Source of the DNA: Siniperca chuatsi
Lineage: Eukaryota; Chordata; Actinopteri; Centrarchiformes; Sinipercidae
Assembly (NCBI RefSeq): GCF_020085105.1
Contig: NC_058056.1
Location: 20,074,429 to 20,138,428 of the forward strand
Length of the DNA: 64,000 bases
Reading direction: 5' to 3'
In this document: positions 46,401 through 58,600 of the stretch, one piece after another
How the letters are laid out: each line of letters opens with the position of its first letter
Position numbering within the stretch: the first letter of the stretch is position 1
Position numbers and translations under genes: made by a program
The notes under the pieces: model-generated
What the model was told of the DNA's origin: nothing
The model's input: the letters and a program-made list of their open reading frames with translations, nothing else
The model's database searches: none

Positions 46401-49400
46401 GATTTCAAACTTTTCATTAATCAGAGCACTTGTAAGACTTCTCCAGTAAGCACACTGTGAGTAGAAATAATTTTGTTAACTGCTGTTTCCAAAGTCAAGA
46501 GTGAACTGTCGAGCTCAACAGAAGAGACATTTAATGACGTCTTTCTGTAAGTGACTGTGCTCCAGCATGAAATAGTGATACAGTAGTAATAAAAGTAATG
46601 ATGCAAAAAAAAATTATTTTCACTTTCATTAGACAATTTCTTCACTTGCACTACTTGTTTTTCATTTGCATGTAGAGACACTTTGAGGTGCAAGGGTGAA
46701 AAACAACAATCAAACCCTCACCTCCATATGTGCAAGGCCTATGTTAGGAAGGACTGTAGGGACAGAAAGTGTGTCACACATATTTTTAGCTGAATTTACA
46801 GTATATGATTTACAGCAGTGGTTCCCAACCTGGGGGACCCCCACAAGGGGTCACAGGATGCCTTTAAGGAGTTGTGACATTATCACTGTGTGGTAGGAAA
46901 CAAGAAAAAACTAAATTCTGTTAATTTTTTTACACTTTTTTAGAAGCGTTGCTGTTTTCTCACTGTTGTGTTTAGTGCTGTATAATCCAGCAAAAAGTTG
47001 GGATTTAGAGCATTTTTTCTTATTTTGGATAAAATGGAATGAAATATGAGCAAACATGATAATTTGCATTTTAGATAGGAAGCATTAAAATCCAAACAAA
47101 AGGGGCAGGGGATGCTACCACCACCAGGAGTATCCTTTTTCACACCACTGATGCTTTGTGCTTTTCCACTTTTAATACAGTCGAAGCCCTCACAGCTTTC
47201 TCCAGTTTAACCTTGGAGCTCCTGTTAAACACATATAAGCTGATAGTGATAGGTGGTCGATATTCCCTTTAAACACATGCAGTATGAATGCTTGAATTTA
47301 GAACATCAAGACAGATTCAATAAACAATGCCATTCAACATTTTATTTGTCAGAATTTCCCCAAAAATTAAAACAAGTCACACCATCCTGACCAGGGCAAG
47401 ATGGCCGAAAACATTTGGTGAATGAAGACTGATGTACTGGAGAAGAGTTGTGCGACGTGTTTTAATTTTGACACTTCCTGTGTGTTTTCACACTTCCTGT
47501 GTGTTTGTTCTCAAACAAAGAGAGTTTTACCCCCAAAATATTAAACAACTTTTAATAGAGACTGTTACACTGATGGCATGTGTGTCTCTAGGTCTCATTG
47601 GCCTTCTAACAGATGGGGAGCAGCTGGACCATCTGACGTCTCTCTCCCCTGAGGAGCTGCTGCTCCGCTGGGTCAACCATCATCTAAGCAACGCAGGAAC
47701 AAAGACCATCAGCAACTTCAGTGAAGATATTAAGGTCCCCTTCAGAACACACACATACACACACACACACAATTACACAAACACATGAGTGTAACCCCTT
47801 CTTGCACTGTACCACTGTAGGACTCGCGAGCATACTTCTACCTGTTGGACCAGATTGCTCTCCAAGGAGAACACGACTACAAAATGAGCGTCAAAATTGA
47901 CATGAGCGGCCTCAATGTGAGTCAGTTTGTAAAGTTTTCAAATCACAATGAGAAATTGATAAGTGTCAAAGGTGAAAATTGTTAACCAGAAACTGATAAA
48001 TGTGATAGGATGAGTACTAAAGTATTGAAGGCTTAATTATTAATTTTGATGTAAGATGTGGTCATATTATAATAGTAAACAAAGTGACCTTCATATTGAA
48101 TTCTGGCATGATTATATGTGTATAGTGTCTGTACCGTGCACGAACATGTGTGTCTGTTTTATGTGTATGTGAAGGAGCCTGATTTGGACCGAAGGGCTGA
48201 GCTGATGCTGCAACAGGCGGCCCGGCTGGACTGCAGACAGTTTGTTTCTCCTCATGACGTCACGTCTGGAAACAGCAAACTCAACTTGGCCTTTGTAGCC
48301 AACCTGTACAACATGCATCCTGCTCTGCAGAGGGCTCATATCAACGGCAATGGCATAGAGACTGCACAAATAGAGGGTGAGACACAGACACAACCCTTAC
48401 TGAATAAAAAGATTTTGTCCAACATGGTTCAGCTGCATCATCACATGGTCTTGAGGCTGCTCATTGCTTCTCTATCAACCCAAAATTTAAATTGTACACA
48501 CTCAGTCCAATAAAAAGTCCAAGAAAATAAACGTTTCAGGCAAGTTATGGCAGTCGTAAATCTATATTTACTGTATGTAAACTATAGCTGAACCTAAAAC
48601 ATTCCTACTAGGTGACAGTAACTGTACGGTAACAGCTGGTAGAGAACGTGACGGTGTTTATCATGTCTTCATGTCTTTCCAGCTGAGTCCAACGAAGAGA
48701 AAACATTTCGAAACTGGATGAACTCTCTGGGCGTCTCCCCATATGTCAACCACCTGTACTGGTATGTCATCAGTTACACATCAATGTGGTTAACCTTATC
48801 GGGGAATGGAGGGTGGATCCTTAACATTCCTACAGTTAACTATTTATACCTAAGGGCTGCAGTATAACCAGTGATGAGGGTCGTAGGACATTTGTCATCT
48901 GGGCAATTTGGAAATCAGGCTAGCAACATCAGTCTCCTTTTCTACTAAAGACTTACTTTTTATTTAGTTTTACATTTCTCTTTTATTTATATTTATTTTA
49001 CTTTGTATATATATTACATATGTTTACATTCTCTTGTGAGTATATTCACTGTTTTATTTGTTGGTATGCACTTTCTAAACTTGTTTTTGAAAGGTGCTAT
49101 ATAAATAAAGGTTATTATTATTATAGTAGCAGTAGTAGTAGTAGTAGTATAGTATTCTACTGGTAGAGTTGAGCAGGGTGTCTTGCTCGAGGGTTATAGC
49201 TGAAATAGCAATGTTATTACCGCATTTTCTATTCACACATTTTCCACATTTGACCATAAATTTACTCTGGTTTTCTCTGTAAACATATTGGGTCTAAAAT
49301 ATCCACACAGTGTTCAACGCCTTAACAAGAACCCAATTTTTTGTGCACAAGCCTGAAAATAAGGTAATTCTTTGAAGTTTACTATCAAAAAGCCAGAATT

Positions 49401-50476
49401 AGTTAGTACATAGTTAATTAGAATTGGTGATACTGAAACAAACTCACAGAGGCACAATATGGTAAAGATTAAATTTTTTCTCACCTATTTTTATTTATTT
49501 ATTTTTTTTACAAAAAAAGCATCTGTTGTTGCAGAGATACTTTGATCTTAAAATGGTTTACACAGATGGAACCGTGAGGCTCTGTGCTTTCAAACAACAT
49601 ATAGTTTGTCAAGATTTAGTGAGGTTTCAACTGGATGCCATCCCAAATGAATGTAACAACCGCCTCTCCAGACCCAGCTGCTTCTGAATAATACCCTCAA
49701 TGGTAGCTATTAGCTAAGGCCCTGGTCATGGATTACAGTTGCCTTTGTTGTTGTAATCCTGAGTACATGTAATCTAACTCTGTAGAGCTCCTGAGATACA
49801 TACACAGTACATAATATGGATTGTATGTTGACTTTCCTCACTTTCTCTGTGTTTTGTCTTCGACAGTGACCTGTGTGATGGTTTGGTGATCCTGCAGCTT
49901 TTTGAGAAGGTGAATGTCCCTGTGAACTGGAAGAAAGTCAACAACCCACCTTATCCTATCCAGGGGGCCAATATGAAGAAGGTGTGTATACTGTGCAGAC
50001 ACATTAAATAAATAGAAAGCTGGTCAGCACAAAAAAAAAAAAACATTTTGATGGGAAATTAAAAGGAATGTAACATTGTTTTTCTTCACGTGTCCTAGCT
50101 GGAGAACTGCAACTATGCTGTGGAGCTGGGCAGGGATGTAGCTCACTTCTCTCTGGTCGGCATTGGAGGAGAAAACTTGAACGACGGGAGTCCAATGCAC
50201 ACCCTGGCCCTGGTCTGGCAGCTGATGAGGAGGTACACGCACCGTCCAAGGCTGTGGGACATTGTTTGGGAAAGACAGACTGTCCATTTTGAATCAATTT
50301 TAGTGGTTTGGATACAATTGTTCCTTGTTATGTATCCTGCCTGTTATCCTTCAGGTACACTGTGCTGGTTTTGTCAGATCTGGGTGATGGAGAGAAGGTT
50401 GGAGATCAGATCATCCTCAGCTGGGTCAACACCACCTTGAGCCAGAAACGCAAGGACACACAGATTAGCAGCTTCA

Positions 50477-50521
<45 letters not shown>

Positions 50522-50961
50522 TGCATGGTGTACTTGACTAAACACAAGGCCTCATTTGCATTTGACCCTGTTTTCTGCAGGACAAACTGATCAGCACCAG
50601 TCTGCCAGTGATTGACCTGATCGATGCCATCGCTCCCGGTGCCGTCAAGTGGGACATGGTGAAGAGAGGAGAGAGAGGAGTGCTGAAGGCTGCCGATAAA
50701 CTCAACAACGCCAAGTAAAAGACGAAATCTCAACAGTTTTTTGTTCCCTTCCCGCATCTTTGTATTTGTCACCAGATCATCATCTCCTAACTCCTCTCAC
50801 ACTCTCCCTGTTCCTCTCCCAGGTATGCGATCTCATTGGCTCGTAAGATCGGAGCTCGTGTCTACGCGCTGCCTGATGATTTGGTGGATGTGAATCCCAA
50901 GATGGTGCTGACGCTGTTCGCCAGCCTCATGGGCCACAGTTTGAAAAAGGCCAACCGCTGA
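41627..50961 (+). CDS. pls1: Plastin-1 (I-plastin/fimbrin), complete, 635 aa
   Basis: Actin-bundling protein of microvilli and stereocilia. Exons: 41627-41696, 42997-43157, 43242-43371, 43883-44015, 44751-44832, 46026-46191, 47592-47734, 47821-47916, 48175-48376, 48683-48761, 49867-49981, 50099-50232, 50355-50478, 50581-50714, 50823-50961. Total 1908 nt; phases close; stop TGA. Two EF-hands: loop 24-35 [12 protein letters not shown] is canonical; loop 63-74 [12 protein letters not shown] has Glu in place of the usual Gly at position 6. Four CH domains follow in two actin-binding pairs (about 120-235, 264-375, 394-503, 515-624), with [36 protein letters not shown] and [11 protein letters not shown] recognisable. 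Human PLS1 is 629 aa. Assignment to PLS1 rather than PLS3/LCP1 rests on the MENxxTxISRE start and the neighbouring atr. The ATG lies 21 nt inside its exon (acceptor 41603-41605). Exon 10 uses an AAG acceptor. Confidence 0.95.
43391..43432. repeat. (GT)n microsatellite after pls1 exon 43242-43371
   Basis: About 21 units, starting 19 bp into pls1 intron 4. Confidence 0.95.
43500..43819. repeat. A-family dispersed repeat
   Basis: In pls1 intron 4, between two GT-repeat tracts. AGATTGATTAATCATTTTAT, AAATAGTGAAAAATTTTCC, TTGGCATTTCTGC and the right end AATTGTTTCAGCTCT match the family. Confidence 0.55.
43831..43879. repeat. (GT)n microsatellite abutting a pls1 acceptor
   Basis: GT repeat with one CT interruption, running directly into TTTAG and exon 43883-44015. 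The second GT tract in intron 4. Confidence 0.95.
44983..45515. repeat. B-family fold-back repeat, near-complete
   Basis: In pls1 intron 6. Starts TTCAAGGAATAGGTCGACAT; the left arm holds GTTAGCTTAGCTTAGCATG and the right arm GCTAAGCTAAGCTAACTGG, reverse complements of each other. The central loop has GGTTGCCAGGCAACC, itself a short palindrome. Confidence 0.65.
46814..47160. mobile_element. D-family hAT-like MITE fragment
   Basis: In pls1 intron 7. Left end CAGTGGTTCCCAACCTGGGG is intact, followed by CCCCCACAAGGGGTCAC, typical of the family. The right terminus is not recognisable, so the end is approximate. Confidence 0.5.
48940..49145 (+). repeat. Retroposon 3' tail-like sequence with TAG/TAT simple repeat
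   Basis: In pls1 intron 11. Ends TTTTTGAAAGGTGCTATATA then AATAAAGGTTATTATTATTA and (GTA)n. Same type as 28860-29180. Confidence 0.4.
50479..50512. repeat. (GT)n microsatellite forming a pls1 donor
   Basis: Seventeen GT units start at the first base of pls1 intron 13, after exon 50355-50478. The 5' splice site is therefore part of the repeat. Confidence 0.95.
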
Positions 50962-51365
50962 AAAAGACATGAACAAATCACCTGGAAACCAACCACCAAT
51001 ATGCATTTTGTTTCTAGTTTCTGCTGTGATCACCAGACAGAGCAAGACAATCTCTCAGTCTCTGTTATTCTTTCCTGAAAACAACTTAAGCCTACCTAAA
51101 GTTGGAAATAATTTTTCATCAGCGAAGCCACTGTATTTGTTTATCTGTGATTTTATAGAACAAGCTCCTAATTATTCTTTGCTACAATATATTTAATGTA
51201 AAGACATTACATCTATTTACTTATTCTGCTGTATGACCAGAAAAGGAGATACAGCAGAAGGAAAAGCAGAATCAGACACACTATATCTAACCTATATGTT
51301 TGTAAATGTTGTGCATTGAATATTGCTATTTAATTATTAAAAAGAATCTGTTAAATGTACTAAAC
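50962..51365 (+). other. pls1: pls1 3' UTR
   Basis: From the stop to about 25 bp past ATTAAA at 51336-51341, the first plausible poly(A) signal, which is followed by a TGTGTGTG-rich downstream element near 51375. No open frame of interest. Confidence 0.5.
51336..51341 (+). terminator. pls1: pls1 poly(A) signal ATTAAA
   Basis: First canonical-variant poly(A) hexamer after the stop, about 375 bp downstream, followed by a GTGTGTG-rich element at about 51375. Confidence 0.45.
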
Positions 51366-52664
51366 AGCCTTGTATGTGTGTGTTGTCTCTAGATACAAAT
51401 TCTTTCAGAAGTTTCAACTAGGTAGATTATAACATCTGTTAGTCCATAAGTACATACAAATATAACTGAAGCCATGTGTCATTGATATAGTGAGTAAACA
51501 GTAAAAATCAGCCTTTCCTAAGTGCCTTTAAAACAGACACAGTGTCTCTGAAAGCTCCAGTGCGAAAAGAACCTTGAAAGGAGAAAGGCAATTGACAACA
51601 CTCTTATTTAACAGTAGTTGCAAGGGAATTAGGCCACAATTTCCTACTCAAGTAGAAACCAATATTTTAATTATGTGCATCAAAACCTACTTGAATGAAT
51701 ATATAAACATTGCTTACTTTGCTTTAGATGAACTCATTATGCATCTTAACTGGATATTTATACTGTTTTGTAGCGTAAAAGTATTAGCCATTTCTTACCC
51801 TGTCTTCTTGGTCAGGTCTCTGTTGTAAATTAGATTTTAATCTCAATGAGACTTTTACCAGGTTAAATAAAGGAGAAAAACAACATACTCATGTTGATTT
51901 AGAGATACTGAGCTACGTTTTAGAAAGTAACCAAATACATTTATTGAAGTACTGTACTTAAGTACAATTTTGAGGTACGAGGTGAGAGAGAATTATTGTA
52001 CTCTTTACTCCACTATGTTTATTTTAAGGCTTTAGTTTAAGCTTTGTAGATTCAGATTATTAATACAAAATATAATCAACAAATAAATAATGATGTATTT
52101 TCATCGATTAAGCTACCCGGCAGTATATAAAATTACCCCCACTTTTACCAGCTGCAACATAAAAATTATGCTTACACATTCACGCAACAGTAATTATAAT
52201 CAATTAATATAATATTATTCTGAAACAGACACTTCTGCATAGTGTGTACTTTTACTTTTAGTACTTTAAGTATATTTTGATGCTAATATTTTTTATTTTT
52301 AAGTTGAATTTCCAATAAATGGCGTTTACTTGTAATATAGTATTTCTATACTGTGGTATTTCTCCTTTTACTTAAGTAAAAGGTCTGAGTACTTCTTTCA
52401 CCACTGCATGTAATTTATATTTACTTTTACTAAAGTAATTAGCACATACTTCGCCAGGGGGAGCAGTTTGCTGTTCGAGTTTATTTGTAGATGTAATGAC
52501 CCTCGGAGGCTGCCGTATCAAAACATACACGTCATTTTGGAGCGAAAGTTTTCGAAGGATGGACAGGAAATGTAGAAGTGTGCTGGTTAAAATGACTTGA
52601 CAAATCCTTGATATTATGTTTTCAAGACGTTGTTAAAATAGCGACACACCAAGCTGCTGTAAAA
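51366..52664. other. pls1-atr spacer and atr 5' region
   Basis: Includes a retroposon-tail-like piece ending GGTTAAATAAAGG (about 51815-51880), a C-family repeat (51925-52408), then a unique AT/GC-mixed stretch (52440-52664) that must contain the atr promoter and 5' UTR. No TATA box or clear motif set was found. Confidence 0.45.
51925..52408. repeat. C-family dispersed repeat upstream of atr
   Basis: Starts near GAAAGTAACCAAATACATTT with GTACTGTACTTAAGTAC, and ends CTTCTTTCACCACTGC. It occupies most of the pls1-atr spacer. No coding content. Confidence 0.55.
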
Positions 52665-55600
52665 ATGGAAGGACTGGAGATGTCTGCGATGATACCGGCT
52701 CTTCAGGAGCTAGCTAGGTGAGTAACCGGCTAAAGTTGGCTAAGCTAAGCTGTTAACAGTATGTCAGACTGAAACTGCTTTAGGTTGCTGAGCACTCTAT
52801 TTTTTTGTATAAGCCATGTAGTTAATTTAATGAAAACCTTCGCTGTACCATGTTTCCATAAGTAACGTTACACCATGTTGGTATTTGCAGTGCCAGCGCG
52901 GCTGAGTACGACCAGGCGGTGCAGAAACCTCGACAGATCCTCTGTCAGTTCATTGACAGGATACTGACGGATGTAGATGTCGGTAAGTCAGGAATCTCAA
53001 GCACATACGGGAGGTGGACACAATAACAGAAACACCTGACAGCACAGCACAGCACAGTAGTAAATAACAGCTTGGTAAAGACTATCAGATTTATCTATTC
53101 AACTAATCTTACTTAAGCTGTTATCTTTTGCCACAATTTTGCACTGCAGTTGTGACTGATGCACTTGCAGTTGTGACTGATGCACTTGCAGTCAAGTCTT
53201 TTGTGTATTGTGAACTATGTGTATTTGTGTCAGAACGTTTTTTGTCAAAATGAGATCATAGCTCAGTTGTATGTTTTTGCCATCTAAATGTCAGAAAAGG
53301 AAGTGACTATGCTGTATTTACCCTGAAGTTTAATTTAGGCCTCCATATTTGGCAATAAATGATCACAAATGTAACAACCAGCGACTATCTGGCCACTTTG
53401 TAGCCCTGCTTTAGGTCTAAACTCAAGTTCTGTGAGTTCAACAATCCCTACCTGCGTGTTCTGTGTTTATATTGATTGACCTCTATGCAGTTAAAGAGGT
53501 TAATGAACTGGTTCCCAACCTTTTCGGCTTGTGACCCCTTAAAGTGAAGCAATGTCTATTTCTAACCTCTCGCCACAGGTTGCGTATGTCTGTGACCTTG
53601 AACAATTGAATTAAAGAGTGATTTTTGGCGTCTCAGATTGATTTCAGCAATTATTTTAGGCCTGAAGATTAAAGCTATCCAGAATTTCACAAATATTATA
53701 TAATTTGAAATATGTTTTTCTTTATTTTCTAACCCTTCTAATCATTTTGTGACTTTTCAGACATATCCTGCAACCCACTGGGGAGTTTCCTGATCCCCAG
53801 GTTGTGAACCAGTTGGTTAATCTAATCTATTGTTTGTCTGTGTTCTTCCAGTTGCTCTGGGGCTGAATAAGAAGTCCAGTTCAGAGCCGGCCTGTGTGAT
53901 GCTGCTGGACTTTGTGCAGCACATAATCAAATCCTCGTCTCTGATGTTTGCCAACCCTGCCTGCCAGCCTGCTACGTACCCGGACACCACACAGAGCTGT
54001 ACTGGTACGAGATGCTCTTCAAAAAGCTGCAATATCAAGTTCAGATTTTAAATTCTATTCTAATCTGTATAATTATTTTGTGATTTTCTTTCCCCCTCCA
54101 CCTCTGATGTCTCCTCATTTCTCCCTTGATTCAGACTTTAGTAGGTGGGTGGCAGTGCGTTTGCTTCGTGTGGCAGCAGCTCCGGACTGTGACGTAATCC
54201 ACGGGCGGGTCTCTGCTGTGCTGTGCTCTTTACTTCACACTCTGAGAGCCAGGGCACCATTCATCTTCAGCCGCCTCACTCAGGAGCTCATTTATTTGGC
54301 CCAGGACCTCAGCAACATCCTGTGCGCTCATATAGGATCGGGACACACTTTTGGCATTCACGCACAGAGCCGATGGCCTGTTAAGCTCGAGTGCTTCAGT
54401 ATCTCCTCTGTTTGTGCCTCCTCGTACCTCACCCCCTGTCCTCTTGTTCTCTCCTCGCCTGCTGCCCTGGAGTCGCTGACTGCCGTGACGATCAGCGTCG
54501 TAACTGACGCCCTGAGAGGAGTTGTCTCCCGTCATGACCTCAGTGTGGCCTGGGAGACAGCTTGCTCCTTCCTGGCAAATGGCAACACCAAGTTGAGGAA
54601 GATCTCCATGGTGATGCTGAGGCGATTGGTGGAGCTGGGAGGGTTTCCTGAGATGCAGGGCCACGAGTTCTTCATGGCTTACCTTCAGTTGCTGGAAACA
54701 CACTCCTACACATACACAATAAACACAAACTTAGATGAGAAACATCCCTATGAAGGAGAGCTGCTACACCTTACTCGCTGTGTGTTTCAGTCGTCTGGAT
54801 TCTCTCACTCGCTTTTTGAGCCCATCTATCTCTCGCAGATGTTCGAGTGTGTTTGTACTCTTGGAGGGGCGGGTGTCAAGTTGGGGACAGAGGTTACCGA
54901 ATCACTCTGCTTGCTGTTCAGCTTCTTGCTGTCTGATGCCATAGTTTATGAAAGTGCTTCATTGTTAAGAAGGCAGCGAGTCGCAGAGGTCTGCAGGACG
55001 CTTGCACGCACTGTTGGAACAGAAAATCAAGCTGAAGTACGATTCTGTTCTTCATGCTTCTTTTGAAAATCTCTCTTACAATGTTTGTCACGTCTTTTCT
55101 CTCTCGCCCTCTTTACAATATCTGCGGTGCTTTTGTTTTGCAGTGTGCGGAGGGGTTTCTCCGAGCCGCACTGAAGGCCGAGACTGCTATGGTGATGCAG
55201 AAGTCAGGAGATGGAGAGACTGCTGCCAAGAAATCCTGCAAATCAGCCACCAATTCAGTCAGCAAAACAACAAAAACATCATCAGAGTGAGTTCACAAAC
55301 ATTCAGTGTTCTATTATAGAAGTAGTCCAATGGTCAAGTTTAGTGGTGTAAAAGACGTCATAGTGTATTGTTTTATATCATCCCATGAAATACAACACAG
55401 TACATGTGGTTATTTGTTCAATTATTCTCTCTAATTTGTTGAAAAATGCAGTGCTGTAGTTGCCGAGTTGTGTGTATCTCTAATCATTTTTACCGTTTTA
55501 ATATAAAATTTTGCCTTTTATTTGATAGTGACAGTAGAGACGTGACAGGATATGATGTGCTCCGTATAATATTGTGGTTAGAAAGAGGGTTTTTGCTTTG

Positions 55601-58600
55601 AAATTGAGTACTAGGCACATTTCCTACATTTAACTTGGACATTAAAAAAAGACTTAAAAGTTGTTGGTGCTTTTTCTTACTTTTCTCTAACTGATTTTAA
55701 GTGAGGCTATCTGTATATTTTCCAATTTCTGTGGAGATTGAAGTGTTTTCTCTAATATTTCCGTTACTGTCTCCTGGTTCCTGTGAAGAAGAGTGTTTGT
55801 AGCCGTGGTGTTTTTGTTGTGGCTCCTGGCTGCATGGAAAAAAGAGGAGCTGTGATGAGAAAGGTTGAACTAATCATGTGGTGTGAGTTTTTTTTTCAAG
55901 CAAATGAAAGATTCACTTGCTCACATAGTGGTTTGTAGGAATTGCCAGTAAAGCTGCATCATAAATCAATACAGCAGATGTCCTTTATTTAAATTATTAT
56001 GTGTCTCTGTGTCTTAAGTGAGGTGGACATGCGTGTTCGCAGTGAGGTTTGGGCTGTGGTGAACAGTCGGCTGGAGGATCTGCTGACCTTTTTGAACCCT
56101 GACGAACCTGAAACCACACAGACACTCTCTGCTCTGGAGGGTCTGGCCCTCATCCTCCACCTGGCAGCCCTCTGCTCCTCTCCCACCAGGTAATACACAA
56201 ACATTTACACATACTGTCACTCTAGCTCTCTTTCTTTATCTTTTTGTTTTCCTTTCTTACACACAGAAATGCTAATGTACCGATATTTTTTAACATTTTT
56301 TGTCTGTCAAGAATTGCTTACTTTGCTGACTGCAGTTTTGTGACGTTTCTTTCACTGAACTTGGTCGCATATTCCATCACTTTCTTCCTCTGTCACTTTC
56401 TTGACAGTCCTTCTCCTCTTCTCTGGGTGCCCACCGAGACTCTTGGCAGGGCCCTGAAGAGCTGTCAGTCAGTGTTTGAAGGAGGTGCTCAATCCGTCTC
56501 AAACCAGAACTACTTTCAGTCTGCTGTCCAGACTACTGTTGGGGTCCTGGACTCTATCCTCTACCTGACAAGTAAGTATATATACACTCACAATAACACA
56601 CATTATACATGCTGTTCTATGTCTTATTTATGTCACAAAATCAACCCCAAAGCACATCCTTTTGAATACAGTATATTGATCACCATCTGTTTTCATCACT
56701 GCACACGCGTGTTTTTCATGTTCTTATATCCCAGTGGGGACTTTAACCTGAATGCACACTAACCCATGGGGACTCGTGTCACCGTGAAAATGAGTGAAAA
56801 ATTGAGATCCCCATGGGTAGAGACTGCTTTTTGAGGGTTGACTTGGTTTTAGGGTACGGGTTACAATTAGGTTAAGGTTAGGCATTTAGTTGTGATGGTG
56901 ATGGTTAGGGGTAGGGGCTAGGGAATGCATTATATCAATGACTGTCCCCATGGGGAAAGTGAAACAAACGTGTGTATATATGTGTAGTGAGCAGCCACAG
57001 TGAGGACAGACTCCAGCGGCGAGTGTGTGCTCTGTTGTCTCTTCCCTGGGTGTGTGAGAGCACGTCTGTCTCAGCCTATAAGAGTTCAGGATTCCCCTCC
57101 TGGCTGCCTGCCTTCGCTCATAGAATCAGCTTCTGTTACTGTGAGTATTTCTCCTGCACCACAACTCAGAGACATCACTGCAAAATTAAATTTGACATGA
57201 CTTCTCTGGTCACCTGTAGCTGTTACTACATCTTTTTGTGAAGTCAGGACATAAATATTTTTACAAGAGACTCACAATTGCTATAGAATAATTTCAAAAT
57301 GATTTTACCAGGCTATTTCCATCGTGAATCCACTTTGAATTTACATCAAACTGTGTGTGTGTGTGTGTCTTTCCAGCACCTGAGGTCCAGGCAGACTGTG
57401 TGTCACTGCTGGCCCTTCTGCGTCGTGGTGTGTGCGAGACGTGGCGTGTGTGTGTGTTTTCCAAGACGTTGCAGAGTCCAGATGAGGTGGTGAGAGCGGC
57501 GGCAGTCAGGGCCTTCCCTCTTCTTCTTCACCACCTGGGAAACACACACCACAACCTCATCAGCTCTACTCTACTGTACGCGCATGTATATGTATTAACA
57601 GTAACACTTTCATAAATATGACCATGGAAGCATTCTCTCTCGCTTTGGTGTCATTGTTTCATCATTCATTTATGATTTTACAATGTTTATTTTAAAAATG
57701 TATTAAACTTGGTGTACATTTGACCATTTGCAGTTCCAGGCTGGAGGACACTTCGGAGCAGGTGAAGAAGGAGCTTGCCAGGATCATCGGTCAGCTGAGC
57801 TGTATCCAATCAGAGCTCTCCCAGCTCAGTGACACCCGTACACAGTCAACTCGTCTTCCTGAGATCCTCTGCCACCAACTCAGCCTTGCAACAGAGCATG
57901 CTGGGAACACTTTTCCATCCCTCAGGGCGACTGTTGTCAGACCCTTCCTACCATTGCTCAGACAGCAAGCTCCAAGTATTGTTAAGCAAGGTATTGTGTG
58001 TTGTTTTGTTTGAAGTTTTCTTCCATAATGAGCTTCAACATGCAGAAAGCCTTAAAGATACCACATTTACTTCAATATACAGTACATTGCTGTGATCAGG
58101 GTAAATCGACCTCTATGCATTATTTTCAATGCAGTATTATTTCATCCAGGTTATTTTCTTGTACTTATTTCTTAGCTTTTCTAGACGCTCTGCCTCACCT
58201 CTGCCAGCATGTGAATCTGGTTGGTGGAGACAGCGACTCCCAGGCAGTTCTTTGTGCTCTGATTGGTCTAATGGAGGACTCAGATCCAGTGGTCAGAATA
58301 CGCTTTAGCCAATCAGTGCGTTTCCTGCTAACAGAGACCACCAGAAACTCCGAGCAGGGCTCTCTGAGTGAGGTGAGCAATTCCAGTGGTAGACTCAAAT
58401 GTCTGTGTTTTACACTCAGTTTCGACCATCTAAAGGCCATCATTTTAACTATATATACATTATTGTAAGACAAAAAATATCCAATAAAATTTAATTTAGG
58501 TGATTTATTGTACAAAACATGCTTTTTAATGTCAGTTTTATATGCTGCCTTGAAATCATGATTCCCTCAGTTAAGTGAAAAGGTCAGTCAAAGAGGTGAA

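Noticed and set aside
53948..54134. Upstream extension of the large atr exon 4 frame
   Set aside because: Reads through exon 3 in a wrong frame and intron 3; the TTCAG acceptor at 54130-54134 joined in phase to exon 3 gives the conserved ATR sequence.
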